Source: Caldilineaceae bacterium (GTDB lineage Bacteria > Chloroflexota > Anaerolineae > Caldilineales > Caldilineaceae). From it: a stretch of 64,000 nucleotides of DNA. The stretch is taken from positions 55,958 through 119,957 of the forward strand of contig JACKBA010000021.1 of NCBI GenBank assembly GCA_020634815.1. Direction: 5' to 3'. Below the pieces are notes generated by a model. That model ran no database searches, was not told the origin of the DNA, and worked only from the letters and a program-made list of their open reading frames with translations. The translations under genes and the position numbers were made by a program. This document shows, piece after piece, positions 37,844 to 46,420 of this stretch; the stretch's first letter is position 1, and each line of letters begins with the position of its first letter.

Positions 37844-40516
37844 ATGCTGCAATTCCTTCGTAAGTTCTGGTCCTTTGACTATACCGAAACATCCCAGGCC
37901 GATCGCACTACTCGCTGGCTCTTTCCAATCCTCTACGTCGTCATCGTCATCGTAGTATTGCTGATGGCTACCACGCCGTGGAGCCCGATGACGCTGGCGG
38001 ACAAGCTGTCGTTCTTCGTGCTGGACGCGGCCGTTCTCTTCCTCTTTCTTGCCCTGCTCCTGCTGGCTCGCAAGGGCCATGTGACGCTCACGGCCTTCTG
38101 TCTCGTCACTCTTGTCTATTTGGCATCGATGCTGCCGTCGGTTGTCTTGTTTGGCTCCATCCGCGCACCCAATATCGCCGGTCTATTCGTTCTTGTTCCA
38201 CTGACAGCGCTCTTGTTGGGCAAGCGCGCCACCATTCACGTCCTGTGGGTGAGCGTGGTTTCGGTGGTCGTCCTGTACGTGCTGGAGGCGATCGGGGTCA
38301 CGCAGCCGAATCTCACAGGGGCGACGGGGTTGGACACGCTCTTGCTCATCACAATCGGGATTGGCTTGAATGCCGTCCTACTGCTGACGGCGCTCCACAT
38401 CGCAGACGAACATGCAGCGCGATCTCAAGCGGCGGCGGCGGAAACGGCTGCCGCCAACACGTCGCTGCGCCAGAGCCAGGCCGAGTTGAGCGAGATCAAA
38501 GAGCAGTTGGAGCGTCGGGTTGTCGAGCGCACCGCCCAACTCGACCACGTCAATCTCGCGCTGCAACACGAGGTCGCCGAACGCAAGCAGAACGAGCTGC
38601 GCTTTCGCCGGCTTGCCGAGCGCTCACCCGATTTGATCGGCATTCTTGACCTGCCGGCCCAGCAGTGGATCTATGTGAATCGCGAGTCGCTCTTTGGCCG
38701 CCCGCTTGCCCAAGTGGCCACGTCGGGCACGTGGTTCGATTGGATTCACCCAGATGATCGGGAGGAGGTGGAGGCGCAGTGGCGGAGTTTGGATGGCGGG
38801 ATTGGCGCATTTCAAGGCGTCGAGTTTCGTATGAGTCGGCCGGACGGTGAGTGGGAATGGCTGTATAGCCGTGTCACAATGCTGACGGGAGACGCCGGCG
38901 GCGCGCCCCTGCAAGTCCTGGTGACGGTGACCGTCGTCACCGAGCGCAAGATGTACGAGCAGGAACTCAAGACCGCACGCACCCGTGCAGAGGAATCGGT
39001 GCGGGCGAAGTCAGACTTTCTCGCCAACATGAGCCATGAGATCCGCACGCCGCTCAATGCGGTGGTCGGCATGGCCAGCCTGCTCGACGAAACGACGCTG
39101 ACCACGGAACAGCACGAGTTTGTGAACACTATCCGGCTCAGCAGTGAAGCGCTGCTGGCCCTGATCAGCGACATTCTAGACTTTTCCAAGATCGAGTCTC
39201 CCGCGTTTGCGCTCGAACTGGGCGCCTGCGACCTGGAACGACTGCTTACCCAGATCGTGGATCTCGTGAGCCTGGAAGTGAATCGGAAGGGACTGGAACT
39301 CATCTGCGAGATCGATGGCTCCGTCCCGCCTGCCGTGCGGACAGATGAACATCGGCTGCGGCAGATCCTGCTCAACCTGATCGGCAACGCCATCAAGTTT
39401 ACGGATCGGGGCGAGATTGTCGTCAACCTGCGTGCCGAGCCACTGGCCCCTGGCGAAGCCCGGCTCTGGCTCACCGTAAGCGATACCGGGATCGGGGTCC
39501 CCGAGGAACTGCAAGGGGCAATCTTTGAGCAGTTCGCCCAGGCGGATAGCTCGCATACGCGCCGTTTTGGTGGGATTGGCCTGGGGCTGGCCATCTCCAG
39601 GCGGCTGGCCCGGGTGATGGGCGGCGACATCAGCGTCGCCAGCCGGCCGGGCGGCGGGTCGACCTTTACCTGCCACGTCGCCGTGCGCTACGACGAGCGT
39701 GTTGGCGTGTCGCGCCAACTTCCCGATCGCGCCGGCCAGTCTGTCCTGTTCGTTCATCAGAGTGCGGCCGTGCGCGCTTTCCTCACGAAGCACCTGCGCG
39801 CGTGGGGTCTTGCGGTGCAGGCGGCAGCGACATTGCACGAGGCGAACGCCCTTCGAGAAGGCGGCATGACACCCGTGCTCGTCATGGTCGATCAGGTGCT
39901 TGTCGAGAGCGTCGATTCAGCGGCACTGGATGCGTTGACCGGCCCGGCCCATCTGCTGGTGCTAATCTCGCCACAGGATCGGGCCGCGCGCGACCGCTTC
40001 GCCAGCCGCGCCGCCACGGGCATCGTCAATAAGCCCGTGATGGCACAGGCTCTATGGAACATCCTGTCGGCTCAGGCGCAGAGCCGGCCCCTACCTGCGA
40101 CGGCGCCCGAACCGCCCGCTGCGGCAGAAGGCGAGATCCGTGCCGCCCGTATCCTCGTCGCAGAAGACAACCTGGTCAACCAGAAAGTCATCCTGCGCAT
40201 CTTGCAGCGTGGCGGCTACGAGGTTGACGTCGTTGCCAACGGCGCCGAGGCGGTGGACGCGATCGCCACCGGCGCCTACGATGTCATTTTCATGGATGTG
40301 CAGATGCCTGTGATGGACGGATTGCAGGCGACGAGGACAATCCGCTCGCTTCCCGAGTTGGCCAGGCAGCCATACATCATTGCGCTGACGGCCGCCGCCA
40401 CCGAAGTCGACCGGCACGCCTGCCTTACGGCGGGGATGGACGACTTCATCGCAAAACCGGCGCAGGCAAAGGATCTCCTCGGCGCAGTGGAGCGCGCCGT
40501 CGCCGAGAGTTCCTGA
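37844..40516 (+). CDS. Hybrid sensor histidine kinase (TM-PAS-HisKA-HATPase-REC-REC)
   Basis: An 890-residue membrane sensor kinase. About six helices occupy residues 20-185, followed by a coiled coil (EQLERRVVERTAQLDHVN) and a PAS domain (RRLAERSPDLIGIL, WFDWIHPDDREEVE). The HisKA box is NMSHEIRTPLNAVVGMASLL and the HATPase has N, G1 (DTGIGV) and G2 (GIGLGLAISRRL) boxes. Next comes a receiver-like domain that lacks the phospho-accepting Asp (VLFVHQSAAVRAFLTKHL), and last a complete receiver (ILVAEDNLVNQ, FMDVQMPVMDG, KPA). The second receiver can take phosphate; the first cannot and may be regulatory. No output partner is adjacent. The start at 37844 is inferred from the position of helix 1. 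Confidence 0.93.
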   Translation: MLQFLRKFWSFDYTETSQADRTTRWLFPILYVVIVIVVLLMATTPWSPMTLADKLSFFVLDAAVLFLFLALLLLARKGHVTLTAFCLVTLVYLASMLPSVVLFGSIRAPNIAGLFVLVPLTALLLGKRATIHVLWVSVVSVVVLYVLEAIGVTQPNLTGATGLDTLLLITIGIGLNAVLLLTALHIADEHAARSQAAAAETAAANTSLRQSQAELSEIKEQLERRVVERTAQLDHVNLALQHEVAERKQNELRFRRLAERSPDLIGILDLPAQQWIYVNRESLFGRPLAQVATSGTWFDWIHPDDREEVEAQWRSLDGGIGAFQGVEFRMSRPDGEWEWLYSRVTMLTGDAGGAPLQVLVTVTVVTERKMYEQELKTARTRAEESVRAKSDFLANMSHEIRTPLNAVVGMASLLDETTLTTEQHEFVNTIRLSSEALLALISDILDFSKIESPAFALELGACDLERLLTQIVDLVSLEVNRKGLELICEIDGSVPPAVRTDEHRLRQILLNLIGNAIKFTDRGEIVVNLRAEPLAPGEARLWLTVSDTGIGVPEELQGAIFEQFAQADSSHTRRFGGIGLGLAISRRLARVMGGDISVASRPGGGSTFTCHVAVRYDERVGVSRQLPDRAGQSVLFVHQSAAVRAFLTKHLRAWGLAVQAAATLHEANALREGGMTPVLVMVDQVLVESVDSAALDALTGPAHLLVLISPQDRAARDRFASRAATGIVNKPVMAQALWNILSAQAQSRPLPATAPEPPAAAEGEIRAARILVAEDNLVNQKVILRILQRGGYEVDVVANGAEAVDAIATGAYDVIFMDVQMPVMDGLQATRTIRSLPELARQPYIIALTAAATEVDRHACLTAGMDDFIAKPAQAKDLLGAVERAVAESS

Positions 40517-40566
40517 ACGCTCCCGCCGCTTTGTGATGGTTCATTCGTTGCGTCCTGGGTCCCGTC

Positions 40567-41229
40567 TCATCCTGCAAGCCGTTCGATTACGGCAGGCACC
40601 ATCTCCAGGCTGTGAATGACGCCGGCTGCCACGTCCGAATCTTGCCGGCGACGGTCGACAAGGCAGGCGTACATGCCGGCCGCCTGCGCCCCTGCGACAC
40701 AGATTGGCTCATCGTCGAAGAAGAGACATTCGTGCGGCTCCACCATCAGCATTGCGGCGATTCGATCGTAGGCCGCAGGCTGCGGCTTCGATGCGCCGAT
40801 CACCGTGGCTGCACACGCTGCGTCGACGCTCTCTGCCAGACCTGCTGCGTGCAGCGATGCATCGAGACTTGCCAGCGAGAAGTTGGAGAGCACGCCGGTG
40901 CGATAGCCGGCTTGGCGGGCCTGGCGCAAGGCTGCCTCCGCATCCGCAAACGGCCGGACAAACTGCGTGTAGTCGAACGCCAGCAGCGCCTCGTGCTGCG
41001 CCGGCGACAGGCTGTGGCGGGCGCGCTCCTTTTCCCAGAAGGCAGCAAAGAAGCGCCGCTCGTCGTCGACTGACGTGGGGAAGCCCCGCGCTTCGCCAAA
41101 TGCCTGCCACTCCTGCGCCATTTCCCAGATCGAGATCGGCAACAAGGGGCGGAAAAACGCTGCGGCTTCGGCCAGTGCGAAATAGGTGAGCACGCCGTCG
41201 CGGTCAAAGATCAACGCACGAATCGCCAT
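40567..41229 (-). CDS. HAD-superfamily hydrolase, diterpene-operon phosphatase candidate
   Basis: A 220-residue HAD hydrolase. Motif I is LIFDRDGVLTYF, with DRDGV in place of the usual DxDGT; motif II Ser (GVLSNFS), motif III Lys (GASKPQPAAYDR) and motif IV (CLFFDDEPICV) are present. The helical cap lies between motifs I and II (EWQAFGEARGFPTS). Its ATG overlaps the TGA of the prenyl-diphosphate-enzyme gene by one base (TGATG), so the two are translationally coupled. Rv3376, next to the tuberculosinol genes of M. tuberculosis, is also a HAD hydrolase of similar size. It may remove phosphate from a prenyl intermediate, but this is inference. Confidence 0.88.
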   Translation of the reverse strand: MAIRALIFDRDGVLTYFALAEAAAFFRPLLPISIWEMAQEWQAFGEARGFPTSVDDERRFFAAFWEKERARHSLSPAQHEALLAFDYTQFVRPFADAEAALRQARQAGYRTGVLSNFSLASLDASLHAAGLAESVDAACAATVIGASKPQPAAYDRIAAMLMVEPHECLFFDDEPICVAGAQAAGMYACLVDRRRQDSDVAAGVIHSLEMVPAVIERLAG

Positions 41230-42125
41230 CAGGGCGCCCCCTCGCCACCGCCGGGCGCAGCAGCGTTCGCCGGGAGGAGCGGATACCAGAACGGACCGGC
41301 CCGCCGGCCGAGCCCGAGAATCGCTTCGCGTTCCCACAGCGCGCGGTCGGTGAGCGCCGCTTCTGCGCGTCCGCTTTTGTCGCGGCGCCAGGTCGGACGC
41401 ACGCAAGCAAAGTCGAACAGAATCTTGCGCAGTTCATCCTGCGTCAGCGAGTAGCCTGGCCGCTGCGTCCAGTAGCAGTGGACTGTTCCGCCCAGCAGCG
41501 GCGGCAGCAGATAGTCGGCGACGGCGGGCTTGCCAAAGCCAAGGAAGAGGCCGGCGGGAGGCACCGGCTCGCCATAGAGCGCGTCGATCGCGTCGCTGCG
41601 CGTGCGGACAGGCGCCTGCATGGCCTGCTGCTGCCAGCGCCACGGAGCCTCCTCGTCAGGAATCACCCACAGCCAGAGCGTCGGTGCGCCCTCCGGTGCA
41701 GGCAGCGCGCGCAGGCGCGTGGCGGGTGCGGCAAGCCGGTCGATCTCGTGGCCGCCGATGAGCCGCACCCGCCACCCCACTTCGCGGTAGTCGTCCATCG
41801 CTTCCGGGCCGGCGGCGCCCCAGGCGATCCATTCGAGCAGCCGATCGCGGTAGCGCCCCACCTCCTGGAACTGGCCCGGCGTCGCCAGGATTGTGAACAG
41901 GTGCTTGACGCCGTGAGCAAAGATCAGCCGGCACGCGGCCATCATCTGGCGCCGGGACCAGCTTGCGTATGCCTCGCTTTCCGACGCGATGCCGGCGAGG
42001 GCTGCGGCGCGGCGCGTACCGGCAGCCGCGTAGACCATCGTGGCCGGCGCCGCCCAGGCAATGTCCGCAGCCGGCGCTGCCTGGAAGTCGGCCAATGTCG
42101 TGCCTGCCTGATGCTCAAGCGTCAT
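41229..42125 (-). CDS. Rv3378c-like diterpene synthase/transferase (cis-prenyltransferase fold)
   Basis: A 298-residue protein matching M. tuberculosis Rv3378c (tuberculosinol/tuberculosinyl-adenosine synthase, 296 residues) by eye over its whole length. Aligned blocks are VYAAAGTRRAAAL with FPFDGTRRWFHLE, ACRLIFAHGVKHLF with ILKMLFEHGIETVI, DALYGEPVPPAGLFLGFGK with EGYYGEYVDKADMFIGFGR, and DELRKILFDFACVRP with TTLRRILYDHIYLRHF. These enzymes use a cis-prenyltransferase fold on a bicyclic diterpenyl diphosphate made by a class II cyclase. The Asp before GTRR, considered important in Rv3378c, is Ala here. It overlaps the end of the cyclase gene by 11 bases and the HAD gene by 1. Confidence 0.85.
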   Translation of the reverse strand: MTLEHQAGTTLADFQAAPAADIAWAAPATMVYAAAGTRRAAALAGIASESEAYASWSRRQMMAACRLIFAHGVKHLFTILATPGQFQEVGRYRDRLLEWIAWGAAGPEAMDDYREVGWRVRLIGGHEIDRLAAPATRLRALPAPEGAPTLWLWVIPDEEAPWRWQQQAMQAPVRTRSDAIDALYGEPVPPAGLFLGFGKPAVADYLLPPLLGGTVHCYWTQRPGYSLTQDELRKILFDFACVRPTWRRDKSGRAEAALTDRALWEREAILGLGRRAGPFWYPLLPANAAAPGGGEGAP

Positions 42126-43683
42126 AGCGCACCGGGCGATTCTCGAACGGGAGATGTTGCGAAGCAGGCATTTCCGATTCGAGCGCAAGCAGCAGCGCGC
42201 TCAGGAGAAAAGCCCGATCGATGCGGATTGGCGTGTACAGCTCCTTGTGAATCCACAGGCGCTCGGGCAGCCGCCCGCGTTCAGCGGCGTGGCGTGCCAG
42301 GAAGGCCCGCGCACGTCGCCAGGTTGCCTCGGCCGGCGCATCCCATGCCGAGGAGTGGCGCTGTGTATTGAGGGCGAGCACCGCATAGGCACTCTCCTGG
42401 AGAGACGAAGGACCGCGTGAACTCCAGCCGCCGTCTGCGTGCTGATGCGACACAATCGCTCGCACCCCGGCGCGTGCTGCTGCCGGATGACTGCCGCCGG
42501 AGAGAGCATGCAGCACGACGGCGGTGGTATACAGCCAGGAACGATTCCACTTGTCGCCAACCCAGCGGCCATCGGGCAGTTGGCTGGCCGCCAGCGCGTC
42601 CAGCCACGGCCGATCGTCGCGGCCGTATAGCGCCAGGGCGCACGCCCCGCGCGCCGTCACCGTGGGTGCATGGTGCAGTTCGAAGGGATAGGCCTTGAAG
42701 TGATCGGCGGCCTGGAACGGAGCGAGTGCCGAATCGTAGCCGCGGTGGCCAGACGCCGCGAGCACGGCTACGGCCGCGGCCGTGTCATCGCCGTCGGGCG
42801 CGAAATGCTCGCTAAAGCCGACACCCTGCGGCGTGACCATGCCCGCCAGGCGCCCGACGAGCGGCGCGGCCACATCGGCCAGCCGCGGGTCATGCAGGAT
42901 GCCCGCGACGAGTAAGGTATGCAGAACGAAGACCATCTCGAAGCGCTGTACGGGCCAGGCGGAGGGCAGTATGCCGGGCTGCGCTGGCCAACTCCCGCTC
43001 GTCGCCGCTGCCAGATAGGCGCGGGCGCCGGCCTGCCGGTCGCGCAGATGAGGGCGCGTCTGGGCCAGGTGCAGCCACCAGGCTGTGGCGGCGGGGCAAT
43101 GCCCCACCCCGCCCGAACCGTCCAGCAGCGCGCGTGCGGGGCGCCGGCCCCAGGCTTCCCACGAGTGCAGCGGCGCCGTTGCTGCTGCCGGTCGCATGCA
43201 CGCAAGCAGCCGCCGGCGCCGACGGCCAAGTTGTCGCAATGGCTCGAAGTGGGTCGTCGGCAGCGGAAGCCCGCTGCGCTGCGCCGCGTCCAACATCTGC
43301 GGCAGCACAAGTTCGGCGGCAATCGGGAGGTCGTCGGGTAGCGGCGCCTGCCAGTGCGCTGCCATGGTCGCAAATGCCTCGATGCCTGCGGCGACGGCTT
43401 GTCTGGTGCGGACGTTTTGCGGTGCGCGCTCGACGAGCGCCAGCAGCGCGGCAGCGGTCGGCACGGCACGGTAGAGCGGAGTTGCAGGGTCGCCCCATCC
43501 GCCGTCCGCCTCTTGCTGGCGGAGCAGCCATTCGGCAACGCCGGCCGGATGGGAGGTGTCGGGGCAGAAGCGAAGCACCTGCGCCGTCTCGTAGACGGAA
43601 GGGGTCAGAAGACCGCCATCGGTGTCCAGGGTCATCAGTAAGTGTCGGATTTCGTCGATGATACAAGCGATGTCGTGCGTCAT
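42115..43683 (-). CDS. Class II diterpene cyclase (DxDD), halimadienyl/kolavenyl-PP synthase-like
   Basis: A 522-residue class II terpene cyclase that protonates geranylgeranyl diphosphate to give a bicyclic diphosphate. The acid motif is DGDD in FAPDGDDTAAAV at about residue 290. QW-like repeats are QEADGGWGDP, QLPDGRWVGD and QHADGGWSSRG. No class I DDxxD motif was seen. It is similar by eye to M. tuberculosis Rv3377c, for example GDKWNRSWLYTTAVVLHAL (RDKWHRSAYYTTAHLICA) and LWIHKELYTPIRIDRAFLLS near the C-terminus. It starts at ATG 43683, 38 bases after the nucleoside hydrolase gene, and overlaps the Rv3378c-like gene. No GGPP synthase gene is in the window, so the substrate must come from elsewhere. 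Confidence 0.9.
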   Translation of the reverse strand: MTHDIACIIDEIRHLLMTLDTDGGLLTPSVYETAQVLRFCPDTSHPAGVAEWLLRQQEADGGWGDPATPLYRAVPTAAALLALVERAPQNVRTRQAVAAGIEAFATMAAHWQAPLPDDLPIAAELVLPQMLDAAQRSGLPLPTTHFEPLRQLGRRRRRLLACMRPAAATAPLHSWEAWGRRPARALLDGSGGVGHCPAATAWWLHLAQTRPHLRDRQAGARAYLAAATSGSWPAQPGILPSAWPVQRFEMVFVLHTLLVAGILHDPRLADVAAPLVGRLAGMVTPQGVGFSEHFAPDGDDTAAAVAVLAASGHRGYDSALAPFQAADHFKAYPFELHHAPTVTARGACALALYGRDDRPWLDALAASQLPDGRWVGDKWNRSWLYTTAVVLHALSGGSHPAAARAGVRAIVSHQHADGGWSSRGPSSLQESAYAVLALNTQRHSSAWDAPAEATWRRARAFLARHAAERGRLPERLWIHKELYTPIRIDRAFLLSALLLALESEMPASQHLPFENRPVRYDA

Positions 43684-43721
43684 TGTCAATAACCTGTTCG
43701 ATAGTGAGATAGGGCCCGCTC

Positions 43722-44897
43722 CTACCGCAGACCGCGCTCAAACGCCTTGAAGAGCGCCTTGGCGTCGATGTCGTTGATCCATTGGGCGTTATCAGGCTGC
43801 CGCATGAGGATGGCGCCGAAGGCCGCGTTGAGATCGAACCCTGGCGTGGTGAAGGCCTGGACGGCCAGCGCGCTCAGCTCGGCGTCGTCGGCGATGAGGG
43901 CCAGGCGTTCCGGCACGCCCAGCGCAACGATCGACTGGCCGCGATTGGCGGGCTGTCCGGCCGCCATCCTGACGAGCGCGGGCCGGCTGCCCGCCGTCAC
44001 CGACTCGGCGGCGAAGACGGCGGCGGCCACGTCGGGGAAGAGCACCTGCCCGCCGTTCTGTGCCTGCACGGCCGCGTATTGGCTGATGGCGAAAGAGAGT
44101 GTTTGCACGGCAGCACTGCCCTTACGTAGCACCTTGTCGAGCTGATTGTTGTCGGTTGCTAGACGGCTGAAGGTGTCGAGCGGGATTATCTGCGGGCGGA
44201 GACCGGCGTCGAGCACGCGCTGCATGGCCTCCGGATCCTGCCAGAAATTGAACTCGGCGACCGCACTCTTGTTGCCGCCGGCCTTTGCGCCGCCCAGCGT
44301 GATGATGCGCATCGTGCGCAGCGCCTCGGGGCAGGCCAAGGTGGCGCCGGCTAGGTTGGTGAGCGGCCCCAGCGTCAGAATGGTTGCGCCAGGGTTGGCG
44401 GCGGCGGCGGCGCAGTAGAAGGCCACGTAATCGGTTGGCAGGCCCGCGATGTCGTGTGGGTGCTGACCGCCGATTCCCCACAGCCCGTCGGGGCCGTGAA
44501 TAAACCACCCGGTCAACGAAGACGCCTGGGCCAGCGGCGCAGCGGAGCCCTTCACCACGGGGATGTCGGTCCGGTCGTTCAATTCCAGCACGGTGAGCAC
44601 ATTGCTGGTTGTGTAGTCCACCGTCGTGTTGCCAAAGACCGAGACGATGCCCAGCACCTGGATGGGGCGCTCGCGCTGGCTGAGCAGCCAGGTGAGTGCC
44701 AGCGCGTCGTCGACACCTGGGTCCGTATCGACGATGAGTTTGAGCGGGGCTGATTGTGCCGAGGCCACCGGCACGGCGATCGTGGCGAGCATGACCGCCG
44801 CCAGCAGGCAGGCGGCAAGGCGCCGCCACAGGCTCGGACGAAAGTCCACCACTCGCATGGTGCTCACGGTCGAGTCGGTCGCAAGAAATCTAGACAT
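43722..44897 (-). CDS. Secreted inosine/uridine-preferring nucleoside hydrolase
   Basis: A 391-residue nucleoside hydrolase that splits the N-glycosidic bond of ribonucleosides. It has the calcium/ribose-binding DTDPGVDDALALTWLL signature, the VFGNTTVDYTT segment and NFWQDPEAMQRVLDAG further on. Arg-Arg, a hydrophobic segment (LAACLLAAVMLATIAVPVASA) and a predicted cleavage after ASA at about residue 48 indicate export. The ATG at 44897 was chosen because AAAGGA lies upstream; ATGs at 44906 and 44858 are alternatives. It is the first gene of the putative diterpene operon, 38 bases before the cyclase ATG. The link to diterpenoids is unproven, but tuberculosinyl-adenosine shows that diterpenes can be joined to nucleosides. 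Confidence 0.88.
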   Translation of the reverse strand: MSRFLATDSTVSTMRVVDFRPSLWRRLAACLLAAVMLATIAVPVASAQSAPLKLIVDTDPGVDDALALTWLLSQRERPIQVLGIVSVFGNTTVDYTTSNVLTVLELNDRTDIPVVKGSAAPLAQASSLTGWFIHGPDGLWGIGGQHPHDIAGLPTDYVAFYCAAAAANPGATILTLGPLTNLAGATLACPEALRTMRIITLGGAKAGGNKSAVAEFNFWQDPEAMQRVLDAGLRPQIIPLDTFSRLATDNNQLDKVLRKGSAAVQTLSFAISQYAAVQAQNGGQVLFPDVAAAVFAAESVTAGSRPALVRMAAGQPANRGQSIVALGVPERLALIADDAELSALAVQAFTTPGFDLNAAFGAILMRQPDNAQWINDIDAKALFKAFERGLR

Positions 44898-45206
44898 GGG
44901 TTCCATTCCTTTGAACATCTACACGGACGAGCGTCGTCGTCCTGCCGGCCAGGATGTGGTGGCTCTCCTTCGCACCTTACGCCATGGCAGGACAACATCT
45001 CACAGGATATACCCGATGCCTTCAAGATCAATGCGACATTTAATGGAAATTCGTGCTGTATCTGTGGTTGATAGGGGTAGGTGGATTAACGATTGGGTAA
45101 GGGCTGTGCCATGTATGTCCAAAGCGGAAGGCGCGTGCATGGCGCCGGGGCAGGTAGCGCGTCGTGCTGAATCGTGGGAGATTCCCGGTGGCGGGAGCGA
45201 CAAAAC
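44898..45206. other. non-coding gap upstream of the nucleoside hydrolase
   Basis: No gene was recognised between the nucleoside hydrolase start and the hairpin at 45207. On the minus strand GGTATATCC near 44990 could hold a -10, but no -35 of comparable quality is visible at 16-18 bases. The promoter of the diterpene operon is therefore unassigned. Confidence 0.4.
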
Positions 45207-45239
45207 AAAGAGGCGACGGTCATTGACCGTCGCCTCTTT
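45207..45239 (-). terminator. terminator of tRNA-Glu
   Basis: Perfect 16-base-pair inverted repeat AAAGAGGCGACGGTCA / TGACCGTCGCCTCTTT with a single central base. On the minus strand it is followed by a T-rich TTTGTTTTG stretch, 35 bases after the tRNA. Confidence 0.88.
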
Positions 45240-45274
45240 GTGCACGACCGGACTTTCATCCGTGCAATGCTTCA

Positions 45275-45350
45275 TGGTAGCGCATACGAGATTCGAACTC
45301 GTGTCTCAGCCTTGAGAGGGCTGTGTCCTGGGCCCCTAGACGAATGCGCC
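45275..45350 (-). tRNA. tRNA-Glu (anticodon CTC), CCA encoded
   Basis: A cloverleaf of 76 bases including encoded CCA. The acceptor is GGCGCAT/ATGCGCT with a terminal G-U pair, the D arm is GTCTAGGGGCCCAGGAC as in typical bacterial tRNA-Glu, and the anticodon stem CAGCC/GGCTG has loop CTCTCAA (anticodon CTC). The T arm is CGAG-TTCGAAT-CTCG. Confidence 0.92.
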
Positions 45351-45388
45351 ACGCCATGTGTTTCATGTCGTTGCCCAGAAACATTGCG

Positions 45389-45417
45389 ATTCTACCCGCT
45401 TCCGTGCGGGCTGTCAA
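45389..45417 (-). promoter_or_regulatory. promoter of tRNA-Glu
   Basis: TTGACA (45417..45412), 17-base spacer, TAGAAT (45394..45389) on the minus strand, with a start expected about 30 bases before the tRNA. Confidence 0.85.
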
Positions 45418-45469
45418 ATTCGGGCACATTTCACCGGCGCCAGATCGCCGGGGTCGAGTGCACTGCCGC

Positions 45470-46207
45470 TCAGTAGACCAGCGGTTCCACGGTTACCGTC
45501 ATCTGGTACATGGCAAAGCCTTCGCCGTCGATCTCGACCTTGATGAAGTAATCCTGCGTCGACGGCAGGTCGCCGCTGAAAGTGTCAGCTCCTCCCATGG
45601 AGGAGAGCAGCACCGTGCCATCGGCGCCCACCACGGAGATTGCCACCTGCTGCTCTTCGGCGGTCGTGCGCACGAGCATATTCTGGCCGGCGCTGGCCTT
45701 GAGCACGTACTCATTGTAGCCGCCCGGCGTGACGCTGCCATGGACGGTCGCCGAGATGGTGCCTGGCGCAAAGCTGATGCGCTGGATCGACGGATGGGGC
45801 GGGGAGGGCGGGTTCGGCGGAATGGTGACGGTGAGCGTGTAGTCGGCGGAGGAGCCGTCGATGGCGCGCACGTCGATGAAGTAATCCTGCGTCGACGGCA
45901 GCACGCCGCTCCAACTCGACGCGTCGGCATGGTCGGAGATGAGCACCGTGCCGTCGCGGCCGTAGATGACCAGCAGGGCGTTGTTGTCGGCCGATGCCAC
46001 CGAGACCGTCATGTTTTGACCTTCTTCGGCGCCCAGCACGTAGCGATCCATGCCGCCCATGGTGAGGCTGCCCGACTCGGTGGCGGAGATCGCGCCCGGC
46101 GCAAAGTTGATGCGCTGCGCGGCCTGCGACTGCTGGGCGACGGTTGCGCCGGTCAGCGCCAGAATCAACAGGCAGGACAGGATGACTACCGAAATGTTGC
46201 GATACAT
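45470..46207 (-). CDS. Secreted protein with two PPC-like modules
   Basis: A 245-residue exported protein. A Sec signal peptide (VVILSCLLILALTGATVAQQ) is followed by two modules of about 100 residues, each opening RINFAPG/RISFAPG and closing with LPSTQDYFI. These are the same features as the five modules of the lipoprotein at 27.5-30.3 kb (RINFAPG..., LPRTQDYLI). The two are linked by an NPPSPPHPS hinge. AAAGGAG sits before the ATG at 46207, which settles the start against a much longer open frame. No anchor or enzyme motif is present; binding or structural function is likely. Confidence 0.88.
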   Translation of the reverse strand: MYRNISVVILSCLLILALTGATVAQQSQAAQRINFAPGAISATESGSLTMGGMDRYVLGAEEGQNMTVSVASADNNALLVIYGRDGTVLISDHADASSWSGVLPSTQDYFIDVRAIDGSSADYTLTVTIPPNPPSPPHPSIQRISFAPGTISATVHGSVTPGGYNEYVLKASAGQNMLVRTTAEEQQVAISVVGADGTVLLSSMGGADTFSGDLPSTQDYFIKVEIDGEGFAMYQMTVTVEPLVY

Positions 46208-46420
46208 AGCTGCTCCTTTTGGTAAGAACGAGTTGACGAACAAGCCGGCAAGGGGGAAAGGCGATCGTACAGTGCCAACACTGCATATAGGTTGACGCCC
46301 CGCGACGCGAATGGGCATGGGGCAAATGACGTAATTTTCATCGGTGCGTTGGCGAGCCGCCGGGAATCGGCTATACTTTGGCGACCCCAATGGCTCAATC
46401 GTTGGACGAGAGGACGGCGC

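Noticed and set aside
45207..45239. Inverted repeat as an IS end
   Set aside because: Followed by Ts right after tRNA-Glu and with a 1-base loop, so a terminator is a simpler reading.
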